32,460 bases of DNA from an uncultured Synechococcaceae cyanobacterium (GCA_902578445.1 CACHDC010000014.1:1-32460); one strand, 5' to 3'. Shown: positions 1 through 7,132, numbered from the stretch's first letter. Notes: generated from the letters alone by a model not told the origin. Program-made: numbers and translations.

Positions 1-62
1 TTATTTGTACTGTTACTTGAATCTAAATCTATAAATAATTCTGAAAATTTTTTTAAGCTCAT
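1..62 (-). CDS. ATP-dependent DNA ligase, N-terminal fragment (LADDR type)
   Basis: Only the first 20 codons are inside the window; the gene continues off the left edge. The reverse strand starts with ATG at 62-60 and reads MSLKKFSELFIDLDSSNSTN. The pattern F-x-x-L-(x)3-L-D-x-(x)2-S-T is typical of the start of the ATP-dependent DNA ligases that travel with a metallo-beta-lactamase exonuclease and a DEXH helicase (ligase-associated DNA damage response genes). The gene begins 2 bases after the stop of that exonuclease, so the two are almost certainly co-transcribed and translationally coupled. Identification rests on a short N-terminus plus context. Confidence 0.66.
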   Translation of the reverse strand, partial: MSLKKFSELFIDLDSSNSTN

Positions 63-64
63 AT

Positions 65-1051
65 TTATTTATCAAAGAATAGAACATTGATTGATTCCTT
101 TTCAAGTAAAAATTTACTTAAAGCTTCACTATCTCCATGATGAAAAAATACATTTTTTGCTTCAGATTTTTTTACTACTTCCAGAATTCCCTCCCAATCT
201 GCATGATCAGAGATTGGGAATCCCTTGTCATATCCTGATCTTTTTCTTAGAGCTCTTATTGACATCCATCCACTCGCAAAAGCTGTTTGAATATTTTTGA
301 AATTTTTTAGATAAGCTCCCCTACTTAAAGATGGCGGTAATAATATTAGACTACCTTTAAGTTCATCAATCCGTTTTTTATTTTCGATTTTTATAGTATC
401 TTTAATATCAATTCCAAGTTTTTTATAACTATTGTTCATTTTATGAATACTGTCATGGGCATAAATATCGCCTTTGAAATTTGTTTGACTAATTTCTTTT
501 AACAATCTCTGAGCTTTTCCAAGTGAATAGCAGAAAAGTAAAGAAGTTTTTTCTGATGAATTAGTTATCCATTTTGAAATATCATTTGCTATCTTATTTG
601 ATTCATCCCACTTAAATATTGGCAAACCAAAAGTACACTCACTTATTAAATAATCAGTTTTTACTATTTCATATTGTTTGCAAGTCTCATCTTTTTGAAG
701 CTTAAAGTCACCAGAAATTAGCCATTTTTCTTCAGCAAAAATAAACCTTATTTGACTAGATCCAAGGATGTGTCCGGATGGATGAAAGGAAACATTAATG
801 CCGTTTATCTTGAATTCTTCTCCATATTCAAAAGCCTTAATTTTGATATTATCTCCAACTCTTTCCTTGAGAAGTATCGCAGTTTCCTTAGTAGAAATAT
901 ATTCTTCACAGCCGAATGTAAAGTGATCAAAATGAGCATGAGTTATTAATGCCTTTTTAACTGGCTTGCTTGGATCAATCCATATATCAGCAAGTTCACA
1001 ATAAAGATTTCCATCTTTGTATCTAATTAAATATTCTTGTTTAGTTCTCAA
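65..1051 (-). CDS. Ligase-associated metallo-beta-lactamase-fold exonuclease
   Basis: 328 aa, TTG start. This is an MBL-fold nuclease of the CPSF73/SNM1-like group, the kind found beside ATP-dependent ligases and probably acting on damaged DNA ends. Visible motifs are the metal-binding HAHFDH at residues 38-43, PSGHILGS at 91-98 (third-motif His), SGDF at 113-116, SECTFG near 137, and a late FPISDHADW carrying the C-terminal His of the family. The length is normal for ligase-associated exonucleases. It ends 2 bases before the DNA ligase start and begins 35 bases after the previous gene. The family role in DNA repair is known by association; the exact substrate is not settled. No better in-frame start is evident. 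Confidence 0.85.
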   Translation of the reverse strand: MRTKQEYLIRYKDGNLYCELADIWIDPSKPVKKALITHAHFDHFTFGCEEYISTKETAILLKERVGDNIKIKAFEYGEEFKINGINVSFHPSGHILGSSQIRFIFAEEKWLISGDFKLQKDETCKQYEIVKTDYLISECTFGLPIFKWDESNKIANDISKWITNSSEKTSLLFCYSLGKAQRLLKEISQTNFKGDIYAHDSIHKMNNSYKKLGIDIKDTIKIENKKRIDELKGSLILLPPSLSRGAYLKNFKNIQTAFASGWMSIRALRKRSGYDKGFPISDHADWEGILEVVKKSEAKNVFFHHGDSEALSKFLLEKESINVLFFDK

Positions 1052-1086
1052 AACTACATCTCTAACAATGAAGTTAATTTAGCTAA

Positions 1087-1500
1087 TTATGCCCAAGCTT
1101 GTTTTGATAAAGCTATGGCTGAAATTGTTAGTAAAGCAATAACTACAAATTTGTTACTCCAATTAATCATGAATGAACTAATTTTGTTAAAAGAAACTCT
1201 ATTAGATGGCTCAATTTTTTTTTGATTTATTATTGGATGAAATTCGTTTTTCTTTAAATAATTTAAATTTTTAATCTCATTTATTAATTTAGATTCGCAA
1301 GTTGATAGTTGTTCTACTTGATCCAATACATCAATATCTTCTGGTCTTAATAAAGAATTTAATTCTTTAATTTGTCTTTCGTTTTTTTCAAGAAATTCAT
1401 TAACTATCTCATCTGTGCCTAACCCCTTCTTTATATTTAAGAGAATATCATCTCTTTCCCAGGATTTTTCGAGTGAATTTAAAATTTTGCTTATGCTCAT
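1087..1500 (-). CDS. Conserved-looking protein with a C-terminal membrane anchor
   Basis: 137 aa, ATG start. The family is not recognised. Residues 1-110 are charged and predicted helical (many E, K, L and N, coiled-coil-like around 28-85), with one Cys in STCESK. Residues about 113-131 form a single hydrophobic stretch (FVVIALLTISAIALS) followed by only a few residues (KQAWA), so this looks like a tail-anchored protein or an N-in single-span protein facing the cytoplasm. It lies 35 bases upstream of the exonuclease on the same strand, so co-transcription is possible, but nothing in the sequence ties it to DNA repair. Confidence 0.6.
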   Translation of the reverse strand: MSISKILNSLEKSWERDDILLNIKKGLGTDEIVNEFLEKNERQIKELNSLLRPEDIDVLDQVEQLSTCESKLINEIKNLNYLKKNEFHPIINQKKIEPSNRVSFNKISSFMINWSNKFVVIALLTISAIALSKQAWA

Positions 1501-1584
1501 CTTAAGTATTTTTACTTATGATAAATTATAATTTTTTTCTTCTGTGGCTTATTCCTTTAAGTAATTAAAAAAAATTATTTTTAT

Positions 1585-1866
1585 TTAAGATTTGCGAATA
1601 AGTCTGTTAGCAAAATAGTTTATCTTTTCCTTATGTACAATTTTTTTTGAACTACTTTTAGATTTAACTTTATTTAGATTAATCACTTCATCTGACACAT
1701 TTTTGCCCGTTTCAAAATAACTTTTAATTTTTTCTAATTCTTGTTTATTTAATCTTTTTGTCGCACCTTTTGCGTTGATTCCAAGTTTTTTGCAGGCTAA
1801 TAATATTCTATTACTTTCGACATTAAGATCTTTGGCAATGGTGAAAATTGGAGTGTTGATAGACAT
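1585..1866 (-). CDS. Small stand-alone IF2_N-like domain protein
   Basis: 93 aa, ATG start. Residues 6-50 (TPIFTIAKDLNVESNRILLA, then KKLGINAKGATKRLNKQE) match the layout of the IF2_N domain at the N-terminus of translation initiation factor IF-2: a strand, an 'AKxLxV' helix, an 'LLxxxKxLGI' helix and a polar turn. The remaining 40 residues are basic and low in complexity (KSKSSSKK), suggesting a nucleic-acid-binding tail. No GTPase domain follows, so this is not infB. The function is unknown; an RNA- or ribosome-associated role is inference. It stands alone with about 85-95 bp of spacing on each side. Confidence 0.6.
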   Translation of the reverse strand: MSINTPIFTIAKDLNVESNRILLACKKLGINAKGATKRLNKQELEKIKSYFETGKNVSDEVINLNKVKSKSSSKKIVHKEKINYFANRLIRKS

Positions 1867-1961
1867 TATTTTCTTTACTATGTAATTTATTATTAATAGT
1901 ATATTTATAAATTAGAAATTAAATATATTTTAACTAATATTAATTTCAGAAACTTTTTTAA

Positions 1962-3281
1962 TTAGGCTACTTCATCTTCGAAATTATTTAAATTATTAAA
2001 CTTTTTCTGCATGGTTGGGTTATTTCTAGTTAATTTCTTTACTGTCAAATCCTGAGATTTGCTGTCAGCAGACAAAAGATGTTTTTTTGAGAGAACTAAA
2101 GCCTCCTTAGTTTTTTGTAAATGGGTTATTGACTTATCAATTTCTGAAATTGCATCATTAAATCTATCTTGTGCAAGTGAAACATTTTTACCAAATGCAT
2201 TTTTGAATTGCTCTAGGGTACTTTCAAAATTAGTTATGTCGTAATTCTCACGTTTCATTAAATCCATTTGTGATTTGTATTTTAAGGTCTCCAAAGATGC
2301 ATTTCTTAGCAGAGAAATAATGGGCAAGAAAAATTGCGGTCTTATGACATACATTTTTGGGAATCTATGAGAAACATCTACTATGCCTGAATTATATAGT
2401 TCACTATCTGGTTCTAGAAGCGATACGAGAACTGCATATTCACAAGATTTTTGTCTTCTATCTTTATCTAATTCTTTTAAAAAATCCTCGTTTTTTCTTT
2501 TATTAGTTCCATTTAAACTTTCATTCTTCATCTCAAACATTATAGATACAACTTCAGTTTTATTTTCATCAAATTCTCTAAATATATAGTCACCTTTACT
2601 TCCAGAAGTGGCATCATTATCCTTCTCGAAATATGAGTTTTTAAAAGCAGAGGCACGATTCAGATTAAATTGAGTCTCGCAATGGATTTCTAAGGTTTCC
2701 CCTACCATCTTTGTAGATAATCTAGATTTCATTTCTCTTAATTCCTGAATAGTCAGGTCTCTTTCACTAATTTTGCTTTTAAACTTTTCTTCAATTAATT
2801 TTTCATTAATTGAATGTTCAAGTTTCATCTTTTCAATGGAATTTGTTAAAGATGAGTTTTCTTTTTCTAAATTAGTAACAGCTTCACTAACTTTGTTTTT
2901 TAAAGATAATTCTGAAATTAAAGACTGGTTTTTAATTTCATCCTTTAACTTGATTAATTCATTATTCAGTGAATTAATTTTATTTGTTGCTTGATTTTTT
3001 AAATCATTAAGAGCATTTGTTTTTTTTTCTTCAACTATTTTTAATTTAGATTCAAGAGTTTGGATCTCAGAATCTTTAATACGATTTTGCTCTATTAACT
3101 GTATTTTTAATTCTCGTTTTAAAATTTCCAAAGCTTTTTTATTATCTTCTTCAGCCAGAATAAGTCTTTCTTTTATTTGTTTGTTAAATTCCTCGTCTTT
3201 TATCTGAAGAAGTATTTCTTCAAAGCTGCTGGGATCAATTCGGAAAGTTTTGCCGCATGAAGGACATTTAATATCTTTCAT
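1962..3281 (-). CDS. DUF2130-type protein: zinc-knuckle, coiled coil, nuclease-like domain
   Basis: 439 aa, ATG start. The N-terminus has one CPSCG knuckle (residues 6-10), followed by a long heptad-rich coiled coil (about 25-190) and a conserved globular domain (about 190-340). In the latter, E196/E199, D231 (KGDYIF) and E250-x-K252 (FEMKNE) are arranged like a PD-(D/E)xK nuclease core. A basic and acidic helical tail follows (350-439). Domain order and length agree with DUF2130 proteins, which resemble RmuC in architecture. The catalytic reading is inference from the motif; DUF2130 has no firmly assigned role that I know of. It is monocistronic, with 80 and 131 bp flanks. Confidence 0.75.
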   Translation of the reverse strand: MKDIKCPSCGKTFRIDPSSFEEILLQIKDEEFNKQIKERLILAEEDNKKALEILKRELKIQLIEQNRIKDSEIQTLESKLKIVEEKKTNALNDLKNQATNKINSLNNELIKLKDEIKNQSLISELSLKNKVSEAVTNLEKENSSLTNSIEKMKLEHSINEKLIEEKFKSKISERDLTIQELREMKSRLSTKMVGETLEIHCETQFNLNRASAFKNSYFEKDNDATSGSKGDYIFREFDENKTEVVSIMFEMKNESLNGTNKRKNEDFLKELDKDRRQKSCEYAVLVSLLEPDSELYNSGIVDVSHRFPKMYVIRPQFFLPIISLLRNASLETLKYKSQMDLMKRENYDITNFESTLEQFKNAFGKNVSLAQDRFNDAISEIDKSITHLQKTKEALVLSKKHLLSADSKSQDLTVKKLTRNNPTMQKKFNNLNNFEDEVA

Positions 3282-3412
3282 TTTTTAATTACAAAATTAA
3301 TATTAGAAAGGATTTAATATTCGAATTATGTAAAAAGAATATTATTCTTGACTAAGAATAAACAATGATTCAATGTTATGCATTAAAAAATAAAATAATT
3401 ACTCAATAAAAG

Positions 3413-3781
3413 TCATATTAATCCTGATTCCTTAAGAATATTTATTTTATTTGCTAATTCAATATCTGCAGAAGATATTGAGCGGTCTAAAGTTTTGTGA
3501 GTTGAAACTGTATATCCACTATCATCAACAAATTCATCTTCGGCATCTTTTAAATGGACATTCTCATTTTGTAGATCTTTAAAATTATCCGACTTGTATA
3601 TATTTGACCTACTGATATTACTATATCCAAAATTCGCAATTCCTCTGGCATCTAATGCTTCCTCAACTAATATTCCAACAACCTTAGATCTACTTATAGA
3701 TTCGCTCTTGGATATTTCATCAATAATTTCAAGTACTCTTTTTCTAGGGAGATATCCTATTCTTTTAACTTTATTTTCCAT
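3413..3781 (-). CDS. Ribbon-helix-helix-like small protein
   Basis: 122 aa, ATG start. The first 50 residues look like a ribbon-helix-helix DNA-binding fold: a short strand RIGYLP, helix KRVLEIIDEISKSE, a turn with SISRS, then helix KVVGILVEEALDARGI. Residues 51-122 are polar and acidic and probably flexible (EDEFVDDSG), with a final helix around ADIELANKINILKESG. This could be a CopG-like transcription factor or antitoxin, but no toxin gene lies beside it, so a regulator is the better guess. The match is by pattern only. A divergent gap of about 230 bp separates it from the next gene. Confidence 0.5.
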   Translation of the reverse strand: MENKVKRIGYLPRKRVLEIIDEISKSESISRSKVVGILVEEALDARGIANFGYSNISRSNIYKSDNFKDLQNENVHLKDAEDEFVDDSGYTVSTHKTLDRSISSADIELANKINILKESGLI

Positions 3782-3880
3782 AAGTCTTTTTTCATATGTC
3801 GTTATTGTAACACTTCTGTCAAATTAAATTTGATTTTGATTAATAGCAATTATGTATAAATTTAAATAATTAGATTAAAG

Positions 3881-3886
3881 TATAAT
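3881..3886 (+). promoter_or_regulatory. Candidate -10 box upstream of the 67-aa gene
   Basis: A perfect TATAAT lies in the 227-bp divergent gap, with no convincing -35. Transcription from about 3893 would give a 115-nt leader for the gene at 4009. The gap holds no other feature I can support. In AT-rich DNA a chance match is likely. Confidence 0.3.
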
Positions 3887-4008
3887 TTAAGAAACCTTCA
3901 TATAAAGTTTTCCCAAAAAGTCATGAGGATAGTTTATATGCTTCTTCTAATTACTATTTCAGATTGTCTCGGCTATCTAAAAATTTCTTAATTTAAATTC
4001 TAAATATT

Positions 4009-4212
4009 ATGAAAGATAAACTTTATGATAATGCTGATAGCTTTGCAATGTCATTTGATGAGGAATGGGAAAATATTGATTGTGATGATATGCGATTAAA
4101 GATAGATAAAGTATTTGAACTTTTATCAGACCACCCTTTTTTAATATCTAATCCAGAAAATGCTAGAAAAATGGCAGAATTTAGGATATTTTCATTGAAA
4201 AAATTTAAATAA
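4009..4212 (+). CDS. Hypothetical protein, 67 aa
   Basis: ATG start, no recognised family. It is acidic at the N-terminus (SFDEEWENIDCDDM) and helical and more hydrophobic toward the end (KIDKVFELLSDHPFLISNPE), with a basic C-terminus (FSLKKFK). There is no signal peptide or membrane segment, so it is probably cytosolic. It is the first member of a 3.7-kb cluster of tiny genes. No clear Shine-Dalgarno sequence precedes it. Its codon use resembles that of its neighbours, which supports it being a real gene. Confidence 0.5.
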   Translation: MKDKLYDNADSFAMSFDEEWENIDCDDMRLKIDKVFELLSDHPFLISNPENARKMAEFRIFSLKKFK

Positions 4213-4268
4213 TTATTTTAAATTTCATTAAAACTAATTATTTAAAATTAACCTTAATTAATTAAGTT

Positions 4269-4442
4269 TTAGATAGTCGGTGAAGCAAAAAATCCCTTAC
4301 TGTATAAAAATATTATTATGCCAATAATTGGTCCTATACCAAAAACAAACAGTACTAATTTCGCAGAATTTTTTGTTTGACCTAATTTTTCATCTTTGAA
4401 TTTTGAATTAGTTTGATTTTTTTTTGATTTTTTCTTTTTCAT
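4269..4442 (-). CDS. Small single-span membrane protein, 57 aa
   Basis: No recognised family. The chosen start is the ATG at 4442: the open frame extends 10 codons upstream (start at 4472), but those residues (MKSHCSKISF) look unnatural, whereas the internal start gives a standard lysine-rich cytosolic head (MKKKKSKKNQ) before one hydrophobic segment near the C-terminus (LVLFVFGIGPIIGIIIFLYS). The orientation is N-in with a very short outside tail (KGFFASPTI). Proteins with this design are common in picocyanobacterial thylakoid or plasma membranes; no function can be assigned. Confidence 0.5.
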   Translation of the reverse strand: MKKKKSKKNQTNSKFKDEKLGQTKNSAKLVLFVFGIGPIIGIIIFLYSKGFFASPTI

Positions 4443-4527
4443 GAAAGATATTTTACTACAATGAGACTTCAAAAGATTTTGATATATTGTGGGGTTTTAA
4501 ATAATTTTTCAACTTTACAAAATTTTT

Positions 4528-4558
4528 TTGGGATTCAAAAAAGATCGTATTGTATAAT
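4528..4558 (+). promoter_or_regulatory. Candidate promoter for the 65-aa gene
   Basis: TATAAT at 4553-4558 with TTGGGA at 4528-4533 and a 19-bp spacer. A start near 4565 would give a leader of only about 14 nt that still contains the AAGGA ribosome binding site at 4571-4575, 3 bases before the ATG at 4579. The combination of a perfect -10 box, a short leader and a Shine-Dalgarno sequence makes this one of the better promoter guesses in the window. Confidence 0.5.
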
Positions 4559-4578
4559 GTATAGATTATAAAGGAAAT

Positions 4579-4776
4579 ATGAGTGCAACTAAGAGAGAGG
4601 AAGTATGTTCTCACCTTAGATATATAAGGTTAGAGCTTAGAGAGATGCATCAAATGCTCATCAAAGAAGATTTATTGCCAGATCTTAACGAAGCAAAGGA
4701 AGTACAAGCACAACTTGATGCTTTATTGGATTTATTATCAGAAAAAAAAGTAACGAAGATAAAGAGCCAATTCTGA
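4579..4776 (+). CDS. Small helical protein, 65 aa
   Basis: ATG start with AAGGA just upstream and a plausible promoter. The family is not recognised. The whole protein looks like two amphipathic helices (SHLRYIRLELREMHQMLIKE and NEAKEVQAQLDALLDLLSEK) joined by a short DLLPDL loop, so a helical hairpin or a dimeric bundle is likely. It is soluble, with one Cys. It converges with the next minus-strand gene, leaving 23 bp between the stops. Good expression signals make it more credible than most of its small neighbours. Confidence 0.6.
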   Translation: MSATKREEVCSHLRYIRLELREMHQMLIKEDLLPDLNEAKEVQAQLDALLDLLSEKKVTKIKSQF

Positions 4777-4799
4777 AATCTTAGCTTAATTTGAATTTT

Positions 4800-4994
4800 T
4801 TAAAGATAATTTGTAGCTGATTCAATTTTTTTTCTATTATCGTGCATCTGTTCTAATTTATTGTATATTTCTTTAATTTGGATTTGTATTAGATCGGTCG
4901 AATGTATATTACTTAACGCATCTAATGTTGATAGAAGGCTTTCTTTGGCTTCAATTAAATGTCTACATTCTTTACTGCCTGCTTCGTATGACAT
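4800..4994 (-). CDS. Small helical protein, 64 aa
   Basis: ATG start, no recognised family. The sequence is almost all helix-forming, with heptad-like spacing of hydrophobics (HLIEAKESLLSTLDALSN, then IQIQIKEIYNKLEQMHDNRK), suggesting a short antiparallel coiled coil. It is soluble, with one Cys near the N-terminus. Its size and architecture resemble the 65-aa gene it converges with, although no residue-level similarity is obvious. Confidence 0.5.
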   Translation of the reverse strand: MSYEAGSKECRHLIEAKESLLSTLDALSNIHSTDLIQIQIKEIYNKLEQMHDNRKKIESATNYL

Positions 4995-5051
4995 AGATTT
5001 TTTATAAGGATGATTATTATGCCAAATATATAAAAAATTCTTCCGTATTGC

Positions 5052-5082
5052 TTGATACTCTTATTAAATCAACGCTTATAAT
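5052..5082 (+). promoter_or_regulatory. Candidate promoter for the 60-aa gene
   Basis: TTGATA at 5052-5057 and TATAAT at 5077-5082 with a 19-bp spacer, inside a 143-bp divergent gap. A start near 5089 would give a leader of about 49 nt to the ATG at 5138. The gap holds no open frame of note. Confidence 0.45.
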
Positions 5083-5137
5083 TGTAATTTTAAATACAGA
5101 ATAACAAATTATTTTTACTAAAATTTGGTAAAAACGC

Positions 5138-5320
5138 ATGCAAGAAAACTTCAACGATTACAAATTCTGTATAAAGTTGGCCTTAGATAATGCAAAAAAA
5201 AGAATTAATCTACTAGATAATTCTGATAAAAAGTGTGTCCATGAAGAATATAAGGAATGGATTAATGATGGTTTAAATAAGCATAAAGTGTTACTTCTAA
5301 GAGATGATCCGATCATCTAA
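5138..5320 (+). CDS. Hypothetical protein, 60 aa
   Basis: ATG start, no recognised family. It is a soluble, highly charged, helical protein (FCIKLALDNAKKRINLLDNS, then HEEYKEWINDGLNKHKVLLL) with two Cys residues and a short DDPII tail. A good -35/-10 pair lies about 55 bp upstream. No Shine-Dalgarno sequence is seen. The reading is by composition and expression context only. Confidence 0.5.
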   Translation: MQENFNDYKFCIKLALDNAKKRINLLDNSDKKCVHEEYKEWINDGLNKHKVLLLRDDPII

Positions 5321-5340
5321 GAGTAATGTAAAAATATTTT

Positions 5341-5436
5341 CTAATTCTTTGTAGTAGAAGTAACCCTAAATAAAAAATAAAGACTTACGATAAAAATTAT
5401 TGAAAGAATAAGAGTTAATGAAGAAAAACTATTCAT
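5341..5436 (-). CDS. Membrane microprotein, 31 aa
   Basis: An intact ATG-to-TAG frame of 31 codons, shorter than usual gene-calling limits. It encodes MNSFSSLTLILSIIFIVSLY followed by FLFRVTSTTKN: a short polar N-terminus, one hydrophobic span (about 7-24) and a polar, basic C-terminus. This is the layout of the small single-span subunits common in photosynthetic complexes, but I do not recognise a specific one (not PetN, PetG, PetL, PsbI, PsbT or PsbM). It follows the 42-aa gene by 59 bp on the same strand. No clear ribosome binding site is present; conservation would be needed to prove it. Confidence 0.4.
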   Translation of the reverse strand: MNSFSSLTLILSIIFIVSLYFLFRVTSTTKN

Positions 5437-5495
5437 ATTTTTATTAATTAAAAAATTTATTTAAATATAGCAGTTAACTTAATTAAGACCTCTAT

Positions 5496-5624
5496 TTAGT
5501 TTTCTTTAAAAAGTGAATGAATAAATTTATTCAAACTTTCTTTTTCTAAAAATATTTTTTTATTCTTGTAAGTTTTTAATTTTTTAAAAATTAAATCAAC
5601 TAATTGTTCTGGCTTTGCAGTCAT
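5496..5624 (-). CDS. Small basic helical protein, 42 aa
   Basis: ATG at 5624 to TAA at 5496. The product is Lys-rich and amphipathic (MTAKPEQLVDLIFKKLKTYK, then NKKIFLEKESLNKFIHSLFKEN) and soluble. It starts 9 bases downstream of the lipoprotein gene stop on the same strand, which suggests an operon (lipoprotein, 42 aa, 31 aa). The regular helical pattern and the tight spacing argue for a real gene; the function is unknown. Confidence 0.45.
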   Translation of the reverse strand: MTAKPEQLVDLIFKKLKTYKNKKIFLEKESLNKFIHSLFKEN

Positions 5625-5633
5625 ATATTAAGT

Positions 5634-5984
5634 TTATTTTTCCAATAAATAAATTTTCTCTTCACCTATTTTATCTGGCTTTGTTATTTTACATCCTTTA
5701 TCTTTTTCCATATTACAATCTTTTGTAGCAGGAACAGATTTCCAGGTGCAAATTTTTTCTTGGGAATCTTCTTTTAAAATAATCCATCCATCGTCTAAGT
5801 ATTCTGAAATACCATCCTCTCCACAAGAAAACTTTATTTCCATCCTTTTCTTTTCTGAATTATGATTTTCATCAATATTTTTTTCCAAATTATCTATGGG
5901 ATACTCTGTATTAGTTGATGTCCTACAAGAAATCAAGAAAATTGCAATTAGAATTATAAGTGGAAATTGTTTTATTATTTTCAT
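5634..5984 (-). CDS. Small lipoprotein, 116 aa
   Basis: ATG start. The N-terminus is a classical lipoprotein signal: basic MKIIK, a hydrophobic core (FPLIILIAIFLIS) and Cys20 preceded by L-I-S, then a hydrophilic linker. The mature part (about 50-116) contains four Cys (CGEDG, ICTWK, DCNM, GCKI), enough for two disulfides, and short beta-like segments (GWIILKED, KIYLLEK). The mature protein should be lipid-anchored in the periplasm or lumen. The family is not recognised. The two downstream small genes may be co-transcribed. Confidence 0.6.
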   Translation of the reverse strand: MKIIKQFPLIILIAIFLISCRTSTNTEYPIDNLEKNIDENHNSEKKRMEIKFSCGEDGISEYLDDGWIILKEDSQEKICTWKSVPATKDCNMEKDKGCKITKPDKIGEEKIYLLEK

Positions 5985-6025
5985 TTTTTTAACTGTTGAT
6001 AATTCTAAATTATTTGAATTATAGT

Positions 6026-6202
6026 TTATTTTGATTCTATTAATTTTAATAGTTTATCCATTTTATTCATTAAGTCTTTTACATCTCCTGGCTTCGGTAA
6101 TATTAATTCTTCCGTAACTTCTAAATGCATTTTCTTTAAGTTTTGCCTCAAATCTTTTAAATGCATTTTTACGTTTTCTTTCTTTTGTTTTATATCAGTC
6201 AT
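6026..6202 (-). CDS. Small helical protein, 58 aa
   Basis: An uninterrupted ATG-to-TAA frame. The product is very rich in K, L and M: an N-terminal helix (DIKQKKENVKMHLKDLRQNL), then MHLEVTEELILPKPGD and a second helix (VKDLMNKMDKLLKLIES). A helical hairpin with a Pro-containing turn is likely; there is no membrane segment. A TATAAT on the same strand lies about 40 bp upstream. The family is not recognised, but the composition is protein-like and far from random AT-rich translation. Confidence 0.5.
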   Translation of the reverse strand: MTDIKQKKENVKMHLKDLRQNLKKMHLEVTEELILPKPGDVKDLMNKMDKLLKLIESK

Positions 6203-6240
6203 AGAAATTAAATTTAAACTTTATTAAAGTTAAAGCTACT

Positions 6241-6246
6241 ATTATA
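6241..6246 (-). promoter_or_regulatory. Candidate -10 box for the 58-aa gene
   Basis: The reverse strand reads TATAAT here, 38 bp before the ATG at 6202. No good -35 is visible. It lies in an 81-bp gap after the upstream same-strand gene, so the small gene may have its own transcript. Confidence 0.35.
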
Positions 6247-6283
6247 ATATCGAGATGCTTATTTATAGAGGATAATTCAAAAT

Positions 6284-6721
6284 TTAATTATTCAAATTTT
6301 CTATTTCATAGATTTCTTCCCCACCATAACAAAAATTTGTAGATATCATTCTTATTTCTCTATTATTAATTCCGATTATATTTTTATTTTTAGTAATATA
6401 ATTTTTAGCAATCGCTTCACAATCTAATTTATTTTTTGCATGTTTAATAACTGGATAAAAATAGGCCAATATAGTAATTACAAACAAAAACATTATTATT
6501 GATTTTTTTTCATTTTTAATAAATTCTTTAGATGATTTTTTTGTTTTTAATATTTTTATTAGTAATTTATCTGGCAATCCTATTTGAACAAATAAAAACT
6601 CTACCCACCATGGAAGATCCTTATCTTTCTTTTTCTTTAAGTTTTCTGAATTATTCATTTTCTTGGCTTCATAGTTTTGGTTTCTAACTTCTTTAGGATT
6701 AGTTGTTTCTTTTTTGTTCAT
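6284..6721 (-). CDS. Membrane-associated protein with a PWWVEFLFVQIGLPD motif
   Basis: 145 aa, ATG start. Residues 1-36 are highly charged and probably disordered. They are followed by an aromatic amphipathic segment, PWWVEFLFVQIGLPDKLLIK (about 37-56), a basic linker, and one transmembrane span (about 75-92, IIMFLFVITILAYFYPV). A small C-terminal domain follows with two Cys (LDCEAIAKNYI and TNFCYGGEEI). The Trp-rich motif looks like a membrane-surface or re-entrant helix and is too distinctive to be chance. The C-terminal domain is probably on the far side of the membrane. No function is assigned. Confidence 0.6.
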   Translation of the reverse strand: MNKKETTNPKEVRNQNYEAKKMNNSENLKKKKDKDLPWWVEFLFVQIGLPDKLLIKILKTKKSSKEFIKNEKKSIIMFLFVITILAYFYPVIKHAKNKLDCEAIAKNYITKNKNIIGINNREIRMISTNFCYGGEEIYEIENLNN

Positions 6722-6849
6722 ATCATCGAATGATTTCTTTGGAATGTAGAGGTTTTATTTTGATTTGAAAACTATATTTTTTATTTTATAAGTTTTAATT
6801 TAATTTTTCTATGAATTTGAGTATTGTTAATCTGTATTTAAAAGTTTAA

Positions 6850-7119
6850 ATGGCAAAAAGAAGAAGGAAGTTAAATAAAGATTTTGAGAGAGAAATATAT
6901 TCATCAAAAAAAAATGTCGAATTAGTATTGGCAAAAATCTATGATATCGATGATGAAGATATACAAAAAGAATATATGAGTGCTTTTAACAGAGTGGTTT
7001 ACTTATATGATGAATTAAAAGAAGATTATGAACGACAAGGCTTTTCTGATGATTCAGAAGTTCTTCTCACAAACTATAAAAATGCTTTTAATCTTTTTGA
7101 GTCAGAATTTGAAATCTAA
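6850..7119 (+). CDS. Helical acidic protein, 89 aa
   Basis: ATG start. It has a basic N-terminus (MAKRRRKLNKDF), then mainly acidic helices with many Tyr residues (NVELVLAKIYDIDDEDIQKE and YLYDELKEDYERQGF). It is soluble and has no Cys. The family is not recognised. The basic patch beside acidic helices could suit RNA or protein binding, but this is speculation. It converges with the next minus-strand gene, with 13 bp between the stops. Confidence 0.55.
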   Translation: MAKRRRKLNKDFEREIYSSKKNVELVLAKIYDIDDEDIQKEYMSAFNRVVYLYDELKEDYERQGFSDDSEVLLTNYKNAFNLFESEFEI

Positions 7120-7132
7120 GTTCTATTTCTAA

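Noticed and set aside
3334..3346. AGAATATTATTCT near-palindrome upstream of the DUF2130 gene
   Set aside because: A 6-bp arm in AT-rich DNA with a 1-nt centre is expected by chance and cannot form a useful hairpin.
3923..3991. 22-aa frame (MRIVYMLLLITISDCLGYLK...) before the 67-aa gene
   Set aside because: Very short, with no good ribosome binding site or distinctive composition; could be a leader peptide but nothing supports that.
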